Assembly: GCA_963697975.1 (NCBI GenBank)
Contig: OY969111.1
Coordinates: 5,022,001-5,086,000 of the forward strand
Direction of reading: 5' to 3'
DNA from: QHXM01 sp963697975
GTDB lineage: Bacteria > Acidobacteriota > Blastocatellia > Pyrinomonadales > Pyrinomonadaceae
Length of the DNA stretch: 64,000 nt
Translations under genes and position numbers: made by a program
Shown: positions 25,236 through 33,439 of the stretch, piece by piece
How the letters are laid out: the number at the start of each line of letters is the position of its first letter
How positions within the stretch are numbered: the stretch's first letter is position 1
Notes under the pieces: generated by a model
What the model saw: the letters and a program-made list of their open reading frames with translations, nothing else
The model's database searches: none
Told to the model about the DNA's origin: nothing

Positions 25236-28200
25236 ATGAGACACCATCTGAAAAATGGGCTACTGGGTCTGCTTATAATCTTCGCCCTTGCTTTGACCGG
25301 CAGCGTTTACGCACAGGAAACGACCGGCAGCATCGTGGGCACTGTCAAGGACAGCAACGAGGGCACTGTTCCCGGTGCTACTGTCACTATTACCGATAGC
25401 GACAAAAATGTGGTCGTCCGCACCGTCACTACAAACGAAGACGGGCAATTTTCTGTGCCGAACTTGCCGAGTGGCAACTATGACGTGAGCGTGGAAGCGA
25501 CCAGCTTTAAAAAATATGTGCAGAGCAAGGTGAAGGTTGACGTGGGTCAGCGCCGCCCTGTAGAGGCCGTGTTGGAGGCTGGTAACATCACCGAAGTTGT
25601 CACTGTCGAAGCCGACCCGTTATCGGTCGAGTTGGCCACACCGGCAGTGTCGAGCGTCATCAACGGCGATCAGGTGCGCGAGCTTTCAATTAATAACCGC
25701 AACTTTGTTTCGCTGGTTACGCTTGCTCCGGGTGTTTCTAATGACCTTGACGATCTGGTTTTTACCGGCACAAACAATCCCGAAACTCAGGTGGTCAACA
25801 GAACCCTTATTTCGGTCAATGGCGCAAGGACTACCCAGAACACCTTCACGGTTGACGGCGCGGATGTCACCGACCGAGGCTCAAACCTCACCATTCAGGC
25901 TTATCCGAGTGTGGATTCCATTAGCGAGTTTAAGGTCTTGCGCAGCCTGTTTCCGGCGGAATCCGGGCGCAGCGGCGGCGGCCAGATCAATGTGGTTACT
26001 CGCTCGGGCGGAGATGGGTTTCATGGCAGCGCGTTCGAGTTTATTCGCAATGAAGCTTTCAATGCGAATGACTTTGCTACCAACAGAACCCCGGCGCTGA
26101 GAGCTACGCTCGGCGTAGACGATAACGGTAAGGTCAAACGCAGGCCGTTTCGCTATAACAACTACGGCTTTACTTTTGGTGGCCCTGTCTACGTCCTCAA
26201 CTTTGGCGAAGGCACGGGCGGCATGACCCGCAAATTGGAAAGAACGTTTTTCTTCTTCTCTGAAGAGCAGCGACGCGATACTCGCTACCCGACCATTTCC
26301 ACTCGTAACAGTAATCCGGGCGCAGCACCGACCGCGCTGATGAAGCAGGGAATCTTCCCGGTTGACATCTGCCTCAGTGCTTCTTCGGCGACCACTTGTA
26401 CGAACGTCTTGCCTGCCGGAACGCCGATCACTTCAAGGGTTCCTGTCAGCAATGTAGCTCAGCAATATGTCAATCAAATCTGGAACAGGATTCCAAACCC
26501 GACCGATCCCGCGAACCTTCAACTTGATTTCCCGACCTTGAACATTGCCAAGTTCCGTCAGGAGATACTCAAGATAGATCATGGCTTCACAGACAACTGG
26601 ACTGCCTTCTACCGTTTTCAAAACGACAAGATTCCCACTCTCGATGCAGACGGCTCGATTGGTGGGCGCTCTAATCTTCCTTTCGTCAACCGGATGGAAT
26701 CCAATTCTCCCGGTAAAACGCACACCCTCCAGACCAACTACATCGTCAGCCCTAATGTAGTTATCGAAGGCCAGTACGCCTATGGTTACGGGGCAATTTT
26801 CACAAAGACGCTCGGGCTGATAGCTAAGGAAGTTTCGTCAATTACCGTCCCTCTGCCATATGAAAGCGTCCGCGACGTGGTCCCATCGGTCAGCATTCTG
26901 GGCTTTAGTCCTCTGACCGGCTTCAGCAACTACGACAACTTTTCATGGAAAAAGAACTACAGTGGCAGCGTGGCCTGGATACGCGGCAACCACACCATGA
27001 AATTCGGCGCGGTCTATTCGCGCTACCGGAAAAACGAGAACGCGCTGTCGGGGACGAATCAGGGAGCATTTAGCGCCTTCAATAACACCATTCCGTCTGT
27101 GGCGACTGCGGCCAGCGTTCGAGCGCCGGGCGTTGCCAACACGGCTGTGAACAACCTCTATCAGAGTTTTGCTAACTTCCTACAGGGCAATAACGTCACG
27201 TTTACGCAAACGAAGCTCGATGTGAAGGTTGACCTTCGCCAGCAAAACCTTGAATGGTTTGCTCAGGATGAATGGAAAGCCCGCAAGAACCTGACATTGT
27301 ATTACGGCGTCCGTTATTCCTACTTTGGCCCGGCCTACGACAAGAACGGGCTGCTCTCGAACTTCGTTCCTGAATTCTGGAATCGCGCGCAAGCTCCGCA
27401 GGTGACGGGTGCTGGAAACCGTGTTGCCGGGACAGGCAATTTCTGCAACGGCTTAATCGTCAATGCTCAAAACTATCAGACGGGTCCGGCAGCATTTAAC
27501 TGCACCCCGCTTGCTTCGCCCTTCGGTAAGTACGTTTATCAGGTCTCGAAAAATGATTATGCCCCGCGCGTCGGCCTGGCATGGGATCCTTTCGGAAAAG
27601 GAACGACGGCTGTCCGCACCGGATACGGAATCTATCATGAGCAGACTCCGGTCAGCACTATCGAGCTTCTGGCAAACAATCCACCGTTTCAAGAAACCAA
27701 AACAGCGACCATCACAACTATGGACTCGCCGGTTCCCCCGTCACAGAGTGTGGTGGCTTCGGCAGTAGCGCCGGTCCTTGCGCGTAGTATCCAATCGGAC
27801 TTCAAGACGCCTTACATGCAGCACTGGTCACTGGATATTCAACACCAGTTCGGCAGCAAGACGGTTGTGACCGTTGGCTACTATGGCTCGAAAGGCACGC
27901 ACCTGATCGGCTTTGCTGAAGAGAACGATCTGCCGCCGGGTCTGGCTACCAGAACCCAGTGCGCGTCAGGCGCTAATACGCTTCAGCAGCCGGGAGTTGT
28001 GACGACCCTTTGTATGACGCCCGGCACAGCGTTCACGGCGACGCCTGCTATTCTTGACCAGATTCGTCCGTTCCGCGGTTATCGTGGGGTTAACATCCTT
28101 GAGACCCGGTATAACTCGAATTATCACAGCATGCAGGTCTTCGCCCAGCACCGCTTTGCCGAAGCGTCTCAAGTAAATCTGGCATATACGTGGGCGCATA

Positions 28201-28838
28201 ACCTGACGGACAATCAAACGTCCACGGTCAGCACCGCGCCGCAGGACATCAACAACATCAGGGCAGAATATGGCAGAGCGCTCCTCGACCGTCGCCACGT
28301 CCTGAGCATCAACTACATCTACGAGTTGCCCTTCAGGAAAGCGCAGAAAGATTTCGTCGGCAAGGTTCTGGGAGGCTGGCAGGCTTCGGGCATTGTCAGC
28401 TACTTCACCGGGCTGCCGATGACTGTGACCAGCGCCACTTACGATCCTTCGGGCATAGGTTTTATTCCTGTCTCGATTGCGGGTGGAAGACCGCTGCTTC
28501 TTTGTGACCCGAATGCAGGTGCGCCAAATACAGTTGACCAATGGTTCAACGCGGCTTGCTTTGCGCCACAGAACGCCACGGGCGTACAGAATATACCCGG
28601 AGATGCGCCAAGAGGAGCGGTTAACGGGCCGCCGACGACCCGGTTTGACTTTACGATGTCGAAGAATCTTCGGTTCAGCGAAAACGTTAGAATTCAACTT
28701 CGCGCCGAAGCCTTCAACGTGTTCAATCACACGAACTTTAGAGGTCTCAGCACGGCGCGTAACTCCGCCACGTTCGGTCAGGTGATAAGCTTCCGCGACC
28801 CACGCATCATGCAGTTCGGTCTGAAGTTTATTTTCTGA
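25236..28838 (+). CDS. Oar-type TonB-dependent receptor with carboxypeptidase-regulatory-like domain (second)
   Basis: This 1200-residue outer-membrane receptor has a signal peptide (1-27, ending VYAQ), a regulatory Ig-like domain (about 28-115; TGSIVGTVKDSNEGTVPGA), a plug (VNGARTTQNTFTVDGADVTD, SGRSGGGQINVVTRSGG) and a large barrel ending QFGLKFIF. It shares architecture with the receptor at 15796 but is clearly diverged. ATG 25236 has AAAGAGGAATC upstream. A strong terminator follows, and nagA is the next gene in the same direction. It probably imports an oligosaccharide or peptide; proximity to nagA suggests an amino-sugar ligand, without proof. Confidence 0.92.
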   Translation: MRHHLKNGLLGLLIIFALALTGSVYAQETTGSIVGTVKDSNEGTVPGATVTITDSDKNVVVRTVTTNEDGQFSVPNLPSGNYDVSVEATSFKKYVQSKVKVDVGQRRPVEAVLEAGNITEVVTVEADPLSVELATPAVSSVINGDQVRELSINNRNFVSLVTLAPGVSNDLDDLVFTGTNNPETQVVNRTLISVNGARTTQNTFTVDGADVTDRGSNLTIQAYPSVDSISEFKVLRSLFPAESGRSGGGQINVVTRSGGDGFHGSAFEFIRNEAFNANDFATNRTPALRATLGVDDNGKVKRRPFRYNNYGFTFGGPVYVLNFGEGTGGMTRKLERTFFFFSEEQRRDTRYPTISTRNSNPGAAPTALMKQGIFPVDICLSASSATTCTNVLPAGTPITSRVPVSNVAQQYVNQIWNRIPNPTDPANLQLDFPTLNIAKFRQEILKIDHGFTDNWTAFYRFQNDKIPTLDADGSIGGRSNLPFVNRMESNSPGKTHTLQTNYIVSPNVVIEGQYAYGYGAIFTKTLGLIAKEVSSITVPLPYESVRDVVPSVSILGFSPLTGFSNYDNFSWKKNYSGSVAWIRGNHTMKFGAVYSRYRKNENALSGTNQGAFSAFNNTIPSVATAASVRAPGVANTAVNNLYQSFANFLQGNNVTFTQTKLDVKVDLRQQNLEWFAQDEWKARKNLTLYYGVRYSYFGPAYDKNGLLSNFVPEFWNRAQAPQVTGAGNRVAGTGNFCNGLIVNAQNYQTGPAAFNCTPLASPFGKYVYQVSKNDYAPRVGLAWDPFGKGTTAVRTGYGIYHEQTPVSTIELLANNPPFQETKTATITTMDSPVPPSQSVVASAVAPVLARSIQSDFKTPYMQHWSLDIQHQFGSKTVVTVGYYGSKGTHLIGFAEENDLPPGLATRTQCASGANTLQQPGVVTTLCMTPGTAFTATPAILDQIRPFRGYRGVNILETRYNSNYHSMQVFAQHRFAEASQVNLAYTWAHNLTDNQTSTVSTAPQDINNIRAEYGRALLDRRHVLSINYIYELPFRKAQKDFVGKVLGGWQASGIVSYFTGLPMTVTSATYDPSGIGFIPVSIAGGRPLLLCDPNAGAPNTVDQWFNAACFAPQNATGVQNIPGDAPRGAVNGPPTTRFDFTMSKNLRFSENVRIQLRAEAFNVFNHTNFRGLSTARNSATFGQVISFRDPRIMQFGLKFIF

Positions 28839-28865
28839 GCATTAGTCCATCCGAATAACAAAGGT

Positions 28866-28903
28866 GTGTGCCCGCAATGTTTGGAAGAGCATTGCGGGCA
28901 CAC
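28866..28903. terminator. Intrinsic terminator after TonB receptor 2
   Basis: GTGTGCCCGCAATG (28866-28879) and CATTGCGGGCACAC (28890-28903) are perfect 14-bp arms with a 10-base loop, followed by GCTTTC. Confidence 0.8.
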
Positions 28904-28936
28904 GCTTTCAGCTTCATTCTGTGATTAAATAACGAC

Positions 28937-30160
28937 ATGGAAAATGGTCGAGTGATTGATGGAAAGTCGTTGCTGCTCAAAGATGCGCGCTTAGTTCTGC
29001 CGCACAAGGTAGTCGAAGACGCCAGCCTGCTCATCAATGGAGACCGCATCACGCGCATTTGGGAGCACGGGGCGATGGAAGATGTCCGGGCAGATGACAC
29101 GCTTGAATTTGGAGGCGCGACCGTCCTTCCCGGCTTCATAGATATTCACTTACATGGCGCAGTCGGCGTTGATACGATGGAAGCCGAAGCGGAAGACCTC
29201 CATCGTGTCGCGCGTTTTCTCGCGCAGAACGGCGTGACTGCGTGGCTGCCGACGCTCGTGCCTGCGCCCGTCGAAGATTACAGGCGCGCGGCCCGCGCTA
29301 TCGGAACATTAATGAGTGAGCAGGATTCGCAGCCCATTGCTGCGGCTCGCGCGCTCGGTCTTCATTACGAAGGCCCTTTCATCAACAGCGCGCAGTGCGG
29401 CGCGCTGCGCCCCGCGCACTTTCGCTCGTTCACTGATGCGGCGGACATTGCCGCGCTCGCCATGCCTGAAAACGCAGCAGCCAAACACATGATAACCGTC
29501 GCGCCGGAGATTGACGGCGGAATCGAGTTGGTTAAAGAACTGATCAGGCGCGGCTGGATAGTTTCGTTGGGACACACACGCGCGGGCATCCACGAACTTG
29601 ACGACGCGTGCGCTGCGGGCGCGCATCACATGACGCATTTTATGAATGCAATGTCGCCGCTTCATCATCGAGCGCCGGGGCCAATCGGCTGGGGGCTTCT
29701 CAAAGACGAGGTCAGTTGCGACGTGATTGCCGACGGCATTCACGTTGATCCGTTGATGCTGAAACTGGTGCTGCGCGCGAAGACGCCCGCGCGCGTCGTG
29801 CTGATTAGCGACGCGGTCGCGCCCGCAGGATTAGGCGATGGCGAGTACAACATTTGGGGCGAAACTATCAGCGTCGTTCAGGGACGCACGCAGAACGCGC
29901 GCGGGAGCATCGCAGGCTCTGTCATTACGATGCATGATGCCGTGCGCACAATGCTCTCACTCGACATTCCAATTGAAGACGTAGCGCGAATGGCCTCAAG
30001 CAATCCGGCGCGCTTGCTGGGTGTGGAGCAGGATTACGGCTCAATTGAAGAAGGAAAGCGCGCAGACCTCGTGGCTCTGGATGGAGAAGGGAACGTGCGA
30101 TTAACCCTCATCGGCGGGCGCGTCGCGTTTGAAAATACAGGGGTGATAGGTGATAGGTGA
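28937..30160 (+). CDS. nagA: N-acetylglucosamine-6-phosphate deacetylase
   Basis: The 407-residue amidohydrolase shows the NagA series: PGFIDIHLHGAVGVD, HYEGPFIN with the metal-binding Glu, SLGHTRAG, THFMNAMSPLHHR, IADGIHVDP and LISDAVAPAG with the catalytic Asp. It converts GlcNAc-6-P to GlcN-6-P and acetate in the cytoplasm and is the step after MurQ in wall salvage. nagB is not in the window. The last residues (TGVIGDR) and the TGA stop are read from a heptamer-unit repeat, so the native C-terminus has been rewritten by the element. No strong Shine-Dalgarno precedes ATG 28937. Confidence 0.92.
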   Translation: MENGRVIDGKSLLLKDARLVLPHKVVEDASLLINGDRITRIWEHGAMEDVRADDTLEFGGATVLPGFIDIHLHGAVGVDTMEAEAEDLHRVARFLAQNGVTAWLPTLVPAPVEDYRRAARAIGTLMSEQDSQPIAAARALGLHYEGPFINSAQCGALRPAHFRSFTDAADIAALAMPENAAAKHMITVAPEIDGGIELVKELIRRGWIVSLGHTRAGIHELDDACAAGAHHMTHFMNAMSPLHHRAPGPIGWGLLKDEVSCDVIADGIHVDPLMLKLVLRAKTPARVVLISDAVAPAGLGDGEYNIWGETISVVQGRTQNARGSIAGSVITMHDAVRTMLSLDIPIEDVARMASSNPARLLGVEQDYGSIEEGKRADLVALDGEGNVRLTLIGGRVAFENTGVIGDR

Positions 30161-30210
30161 TAAGAGAAACTCTGTACTTCCTATCACCTATTACTTACCA
30201 CCCATCACTT
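30141..30210. repeat. Heptamer-unit inverted repeat (GTGATAG type) forming two gene ends
   Basis: Left units GTGATAG, GTGATAG, GTGATAA (30141-30164) face CCTATCACCTATTACTTACC and CCCATCACTT (30180-30210). Both convergent genes end inside it: the nagA TGA lies in the left arm and the glcF stop in the right arm, whose last residues are also repeat-encoded. Same subtype as 5544-5614. Confidence 0.85.
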
Positions 30211-31525
30211 GATTATAAATTCCTGCGCGGGCGTATGATTCGTCCAGTAGCTCGACGGGATGGCAAACGCGCAGGTGTTCCATTGCGTTGAGCCGCGCTC
30301 CCGCGCCGATTTGCATGTGACAGCCGGGATTGCCGGTCGCCAGAGTTTGCGCGCCCGTCTCTTTAATATGCGCCAGCTTTTCGTTCAGGATGCGCGCGGA
30401 CATCTCCGGCTCAAGCAGATTATAAACGCCCGCGCCGCCGCAGCACACGTCGCTTCCTTCCAGCGGCGCAAAGCGCAAGCCCGGAATCTTTCGCAACATC
30501 TCAACGGGTTCAACGCTCGCGTGCTGCCCGTAGAGCAAGTGACACGAAGCATCATACGTCGTCACTTCTCCCTCAAGCTCTGCGCCCTGCCTGATGCCCG
30601 TCGTCTCAAGTTGCTGGCTGATGTCGCGCACGCGGGCGCTGAAATCGCGTGCTCGCCCGGCATATTCGGCGTCATCAGAGAGCAGATGAACGTAAGAGGC
30701 GAGCAGCGCGCCGCACCCGCCAGCGTTGGTGATAATCTTCGTCTCAGCCTCATTACCGAAAGCATCAATGTTGCGCCGCGCAAGCTGGCGTGCGCCCTCC
30801 AAATCGCCTGCGTGGGCGTGAAGCGCGCCGCAGCAGACCTGCTCACCGGGAACACGCACCGCACAATCGTTAGCCTCAAGCACGCGCACGGTCGCACGAT
30901 TGACGCGTGCAAAGAGTCCTTCCATCACGCAGCCTTTGAAGAGCAGCGCCTGAGCTTTCGTTGAACTTGAATCCAGCTGAGGTTTCCTTCTATCTTCGAT
31001 TCGTCTTGTCGAGCGAGAGCTATCGAGAAGAGCCAGCGCAAATTCCAATCGCGGCGAGACGAGACGCGCGAGGCGAGATTTAATCAGCAACCGGGGCAGC
31101 CGCATGTTCCGCAACGTGCGTGCGAGTGCGAAAGCGAAGCGCAGGCGCGCAGGATGAACCCAGATGCGGCGAAGCGTGAAGCGTAGTAGGCGATCGCGCA
31201 AGCTGCGCCGCTCGACAGGCGTTTGTTCCAGATCAGCGCGAGCGGCTTCAAGAAGTTGTCCGTACTCGACACCCGCCGGGCAAACAGACTCGCACGCGCG
31301 GCAACCCAGGCAGCGATTGATATGACGGCGAAACGCATTTGAATCAGGCGCAAGCCGATTTTCTTCAACCGCCCGCATCAGGTAAATACGCCCACGCGGG
31401 CTATCGTTCTCATCGCCCGTCAGAACATACGTCGGGCACGCCTCAAGACACAGGCCGCAATGAACACAAGCCAGCAACTTGTCTTCTTCACCTGCCAGCA
31501 CGCTTGTCAGTTGGGACGAAGCCAT
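30191..31525 (-). CDS. glcF: Glycolate/D-lactate oxidase iron-sulfur subunit
   Basis: The 444-residue cytoplasmic-face protein has two 4Fe-4S motifs near the N-terminus (CVHCGLCLEACP and CLGCRACESVCP) and two CCG-type cysteine-rich domains (GEQVCCGALHAHAG and GSDVCCGGAGVYN), the GlcF/LldE-like layout. It passes electrons from the flavin subunits to the quinone pool. The flavin partner GlcD-GlcE is encoded upstream on the same strand, with gamma-glutamyltransferase in between, an unusual order. With MurQ producing D-lactate, oxidation of D-lactate rather than glycolate is a plausible role. The C-terminal YNQVMGGK and stop come from the repeat at 30141-30210. Confidence 0.9.
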   Translation of the reverse strand: MASSQLTSVLAGEEDKLLACVHCGLCLEACPTYVLTGDENDSPRGRIYLMRAVEENRLAPDSNAFRRHINRCLGCRACESVCPAGVEYGQLLEAARADLEQTPVERRSLRDRLLRFTLRRIWVHPARLRFAFALARTLRNMRLPRLLIKSRLARLVSPRLEFALALLDSSRSTRRIEDRRKPQLDSSSTKAQALLFKGCVMEGLFARVNRATVRVLEANDCAVRVPGEQVCCGALHAHAGDLEGARQLARRNIDAFGNEAETKIITNAGGCGALLASYVHLLSDDAEYAGRARDFSARVRDISQQLETTGIRQGAELEGEVTTYDASCHLLYGQHASVEPVEMLRKIPGLRFAPLEGSDVCCGGAGVYNLLEPEMSARILNEKLAHIKETGAQTLATGNPGCHMQIGAGARLNAMEHLRVCHPVELLDESYARAGIYNQVMGGK

Positions 31526-31530
31526 AATAA

Positions 31531-31604
31531 AACGCGGAACGTGGAACGATGAACGATGAAATGAAAAGCTGCTGTCTTCACTAGTGCATTCATCGTTCCG
31601 CGTT
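31531..31604. repeat. Heptamer-unit inverted repeat (AACGATG type) between ggt and glcF
   Basis: The left arm reads AACGCGG, AACGTGG, AACGATG, AACGATG (31531-31558). The right arm (31589-31604) is the reverse complement of AACGCGGAACGATGAA, so it lacks some units. It occupies most of the gap and lies 5 bp upstream of the glcF start on the minus strand. Confidence 0.75.
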
Positions 31605-31613
31605 CATCCTTCC

Positions 31614-33383
31614 TCAATAGCCAATCGGCACGCCGTCGTTGCGCGGGTCGCTTGCGCCCAGACGCATGTTTGTTCCTTCTTCGATCATCACGCCTTCGGC
31701 GCTGGCGATGTTGCGCGGGCTTGTGGCTGCTTCGAGCTTATGGCCGAGCGATTCGAGCGCTCGTATAGTGTCTGACGAAAGACCGTAAGGCTCGTAGCGA
31801 ACCTGGTCTGGAAACCATTGATGGTGGATGCGCGGCGCGTCAAGGGCCTGCTGAATGTTCATGCCGTGATCCACGACATTAATGACGACTTGCAGCACAG
31901 CATTGATGATTCTCGCACCGCCTCGCGCTCCGACCGCGAACCAGAGCGTGCCGTCTTTTCTCAGGACAATCGTCGGCGTCATCGAAGAGAGCGGGCGTTT
32001 TCCAGGCATGATGCTGTTGCGCTCGCCCTGAATCACTCCCCAGAGATTCGGCGTCCCCGGTTTAGCCGTAAAATCGTCCATCTCATCATTCAAGAGAATG
32101 CCCGTGCCTTTGGCCGTCACGCCCGATCCGTAAAGATCATTAATCGTGTAAGTGTTCGCCACCGCGTTACCCGCCGGGTCAATGATTGAGAAATGCGTGG
32201 TCTGGCCGGTTTGGTTCTCTTCAGGATGCCCGCCGCGAATCTCCTCGCTCGTCGATGCGCGATCTAATTTGATGGTGCTTCGCTGTCGCACCGCGTAGCT
32301 CTTGCTAATCATCGCGGCGAATGGAATCTTCCCGAAATCAGGGTCGCCCATGTATTCCGCGCGGTCAGCATACGCGCGCCGCATGGCTTCGATCACCAGA
32401 TGATATTTCTCCGACGACATGGGGTTCATCGCAGGTATGTCGTAGCCTTCCAGAATATTGAGCATCTCCATCAGCACCGCTCCGCCTGAAGACGGCGGCG
32501 GCATGGAGATAATCTCGTAGCCGCGATAAGTGCTGCGGAGCGGCGTGCGCTCCTTCGGCGTGTAGCGACGTAAATCTTCAAGCGTGATGAGACCGTTGTG
32601 GCGGCGCATGTCTTCCGCAATCAGGCGTGCGGTCAAGCCTCTATAAAACTCGTTTGCTCCTCCGCGTTGCAACCGTTGCAGCGTCGCCGCGAGTTCAGGC
32701 TGGCGCAGCACGTCTCCTTCTTTGAATTGATTACCGCCGTTGAGAAAAATCTTGCGGCTGTCTTCGTATTGCGAGAGCTTTCGCTCGTTATCTTTCAACG
32801 TTCCCGCGATGCGATAGCTTAGTGTGAAACCTTGCACCGCCAGTTTTCGTGCTGGCTCGATAAGGTGTCTCCATGTGAATTTGCCGGAGCCATATTTTTT
32901 GAGCGCCAGTTCCAGTCCAGCGACAGTTCCGGGCACGCCGGGAGCGCGATAGCCGACGGTTGAAGAGCCTTCACCTTTGATTACTTCGCCGCGTGCATCC
33001 AGATACATATCGCGCGTGGCAGCCAGCGGCGCGACCTCGCGATAATCAATCGCAATCGTCTTGCCATCGTGAAAACGAATCAGCATGAACCCGCCGCCGC
33101 CGAGATTGCCAGCTTCCGGGTAAACTACGGCGAGAGCAAAAGCCACAGCGATTGCCGCATCAACCGCGTTGCCGCCGCGCTTCATCACGTCCACCCCGAT
33201 TTGCGAGGCGAGGCGGCTGGTCGAAGCCACCATCGCGTGCGGCGCGCGCACAGGCTCACGCCATCCGGGAACTGTGGCTCGCGTGACGCTTGACTGTGAA
33301 AGCGAAGCGCCGGGCGCGCCGAGCAGCGCCAGCAAAAGGAAGGCGAGCGGGAATCTTTTCATCATAGCTTTGATTGGTCTCAT
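31614..33383 (-). CDS. ggt: Gamma-glutamyltransferase (exported)
   Basis: The roughly 589-residue precursor has a signal peptide (FPLAFLLLALLGAPGASLSQ) and then the Ntn-hydrolase fold. HAMVAS and GGNAVDAAIAVAFAL open the large subunit. The self-cleavage site is QTTHFS, with Thr395 as the future N-terminal nucleophile, and NDEMDDF, SSMTPTIV and GARGGARI shape the small-subunit pocket. It hydrolyses or transfers gamma-glutamyl groups of glutathione and peptides; in this neighbourhood gamma-D-Glu-containing wall peptides are possible substrates. Start 33383 or 33365 is likely; an upstream extension to 33443 would precede the signal peptide. It separates glcDE from glcF and is probably co-transcribed with them. 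Confidence 0.92.
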   Translation of the reverse strand: MRPIKAMMKRFPLAFLLLALLGAPGASLSQSSVTRATVPGWREPVRAPHAMVASTSRLASQIGVDVMKRGGNAVDAAIAVAFALAVVYPEAGNLGGGGFMLIRFHDGKTIAIDYREVAPLAATRDMYLDARGEVIKGEGSSTVGYRAPGVPGTVAGLELALKKYGSGKFTWRHLIEPARKLAVQGFTLSYRIAGTLKDNERKLSQYEDSRKIFLNGGNQFKEGDVLRQPELAATLQRLQRGGANEFYRGLTARLIAEDMRRHNGLITLEDLRRYTPKERTPLRSTYRGYEIISMPPPSSGGAVLMEMLNILEGYDIPAMNPMSSEKYHLVIEAMRRAYADRAEYMGDPDFGKIPFAAMISKSYAVRQRSTIKLDRASTSEEIRGGHPEENQTGQTTHFSIIDPAGNAVANTYTINDLYGSGVTAKGTGILLNDEMDDFTAKPGTPNLWGVIQGERNSIMPGKRPLSSMTPTIVLRKDGTLWFAVGARGGARIINAVLQVVINVVDHGMNIQQALDAPRIHHQWFPDQVRYEPYGLSSDTIRALESLGHKLEAATSPRNIASAEGVMIEEGTNMRLGASDPRNDGVPIGY

Positions 33384-33439
33384 TTGTGCTGTTCGATTCG
33401 GTCTGGGCCTAAAATAGTAAAGCGGAAACGGGCGCACTC

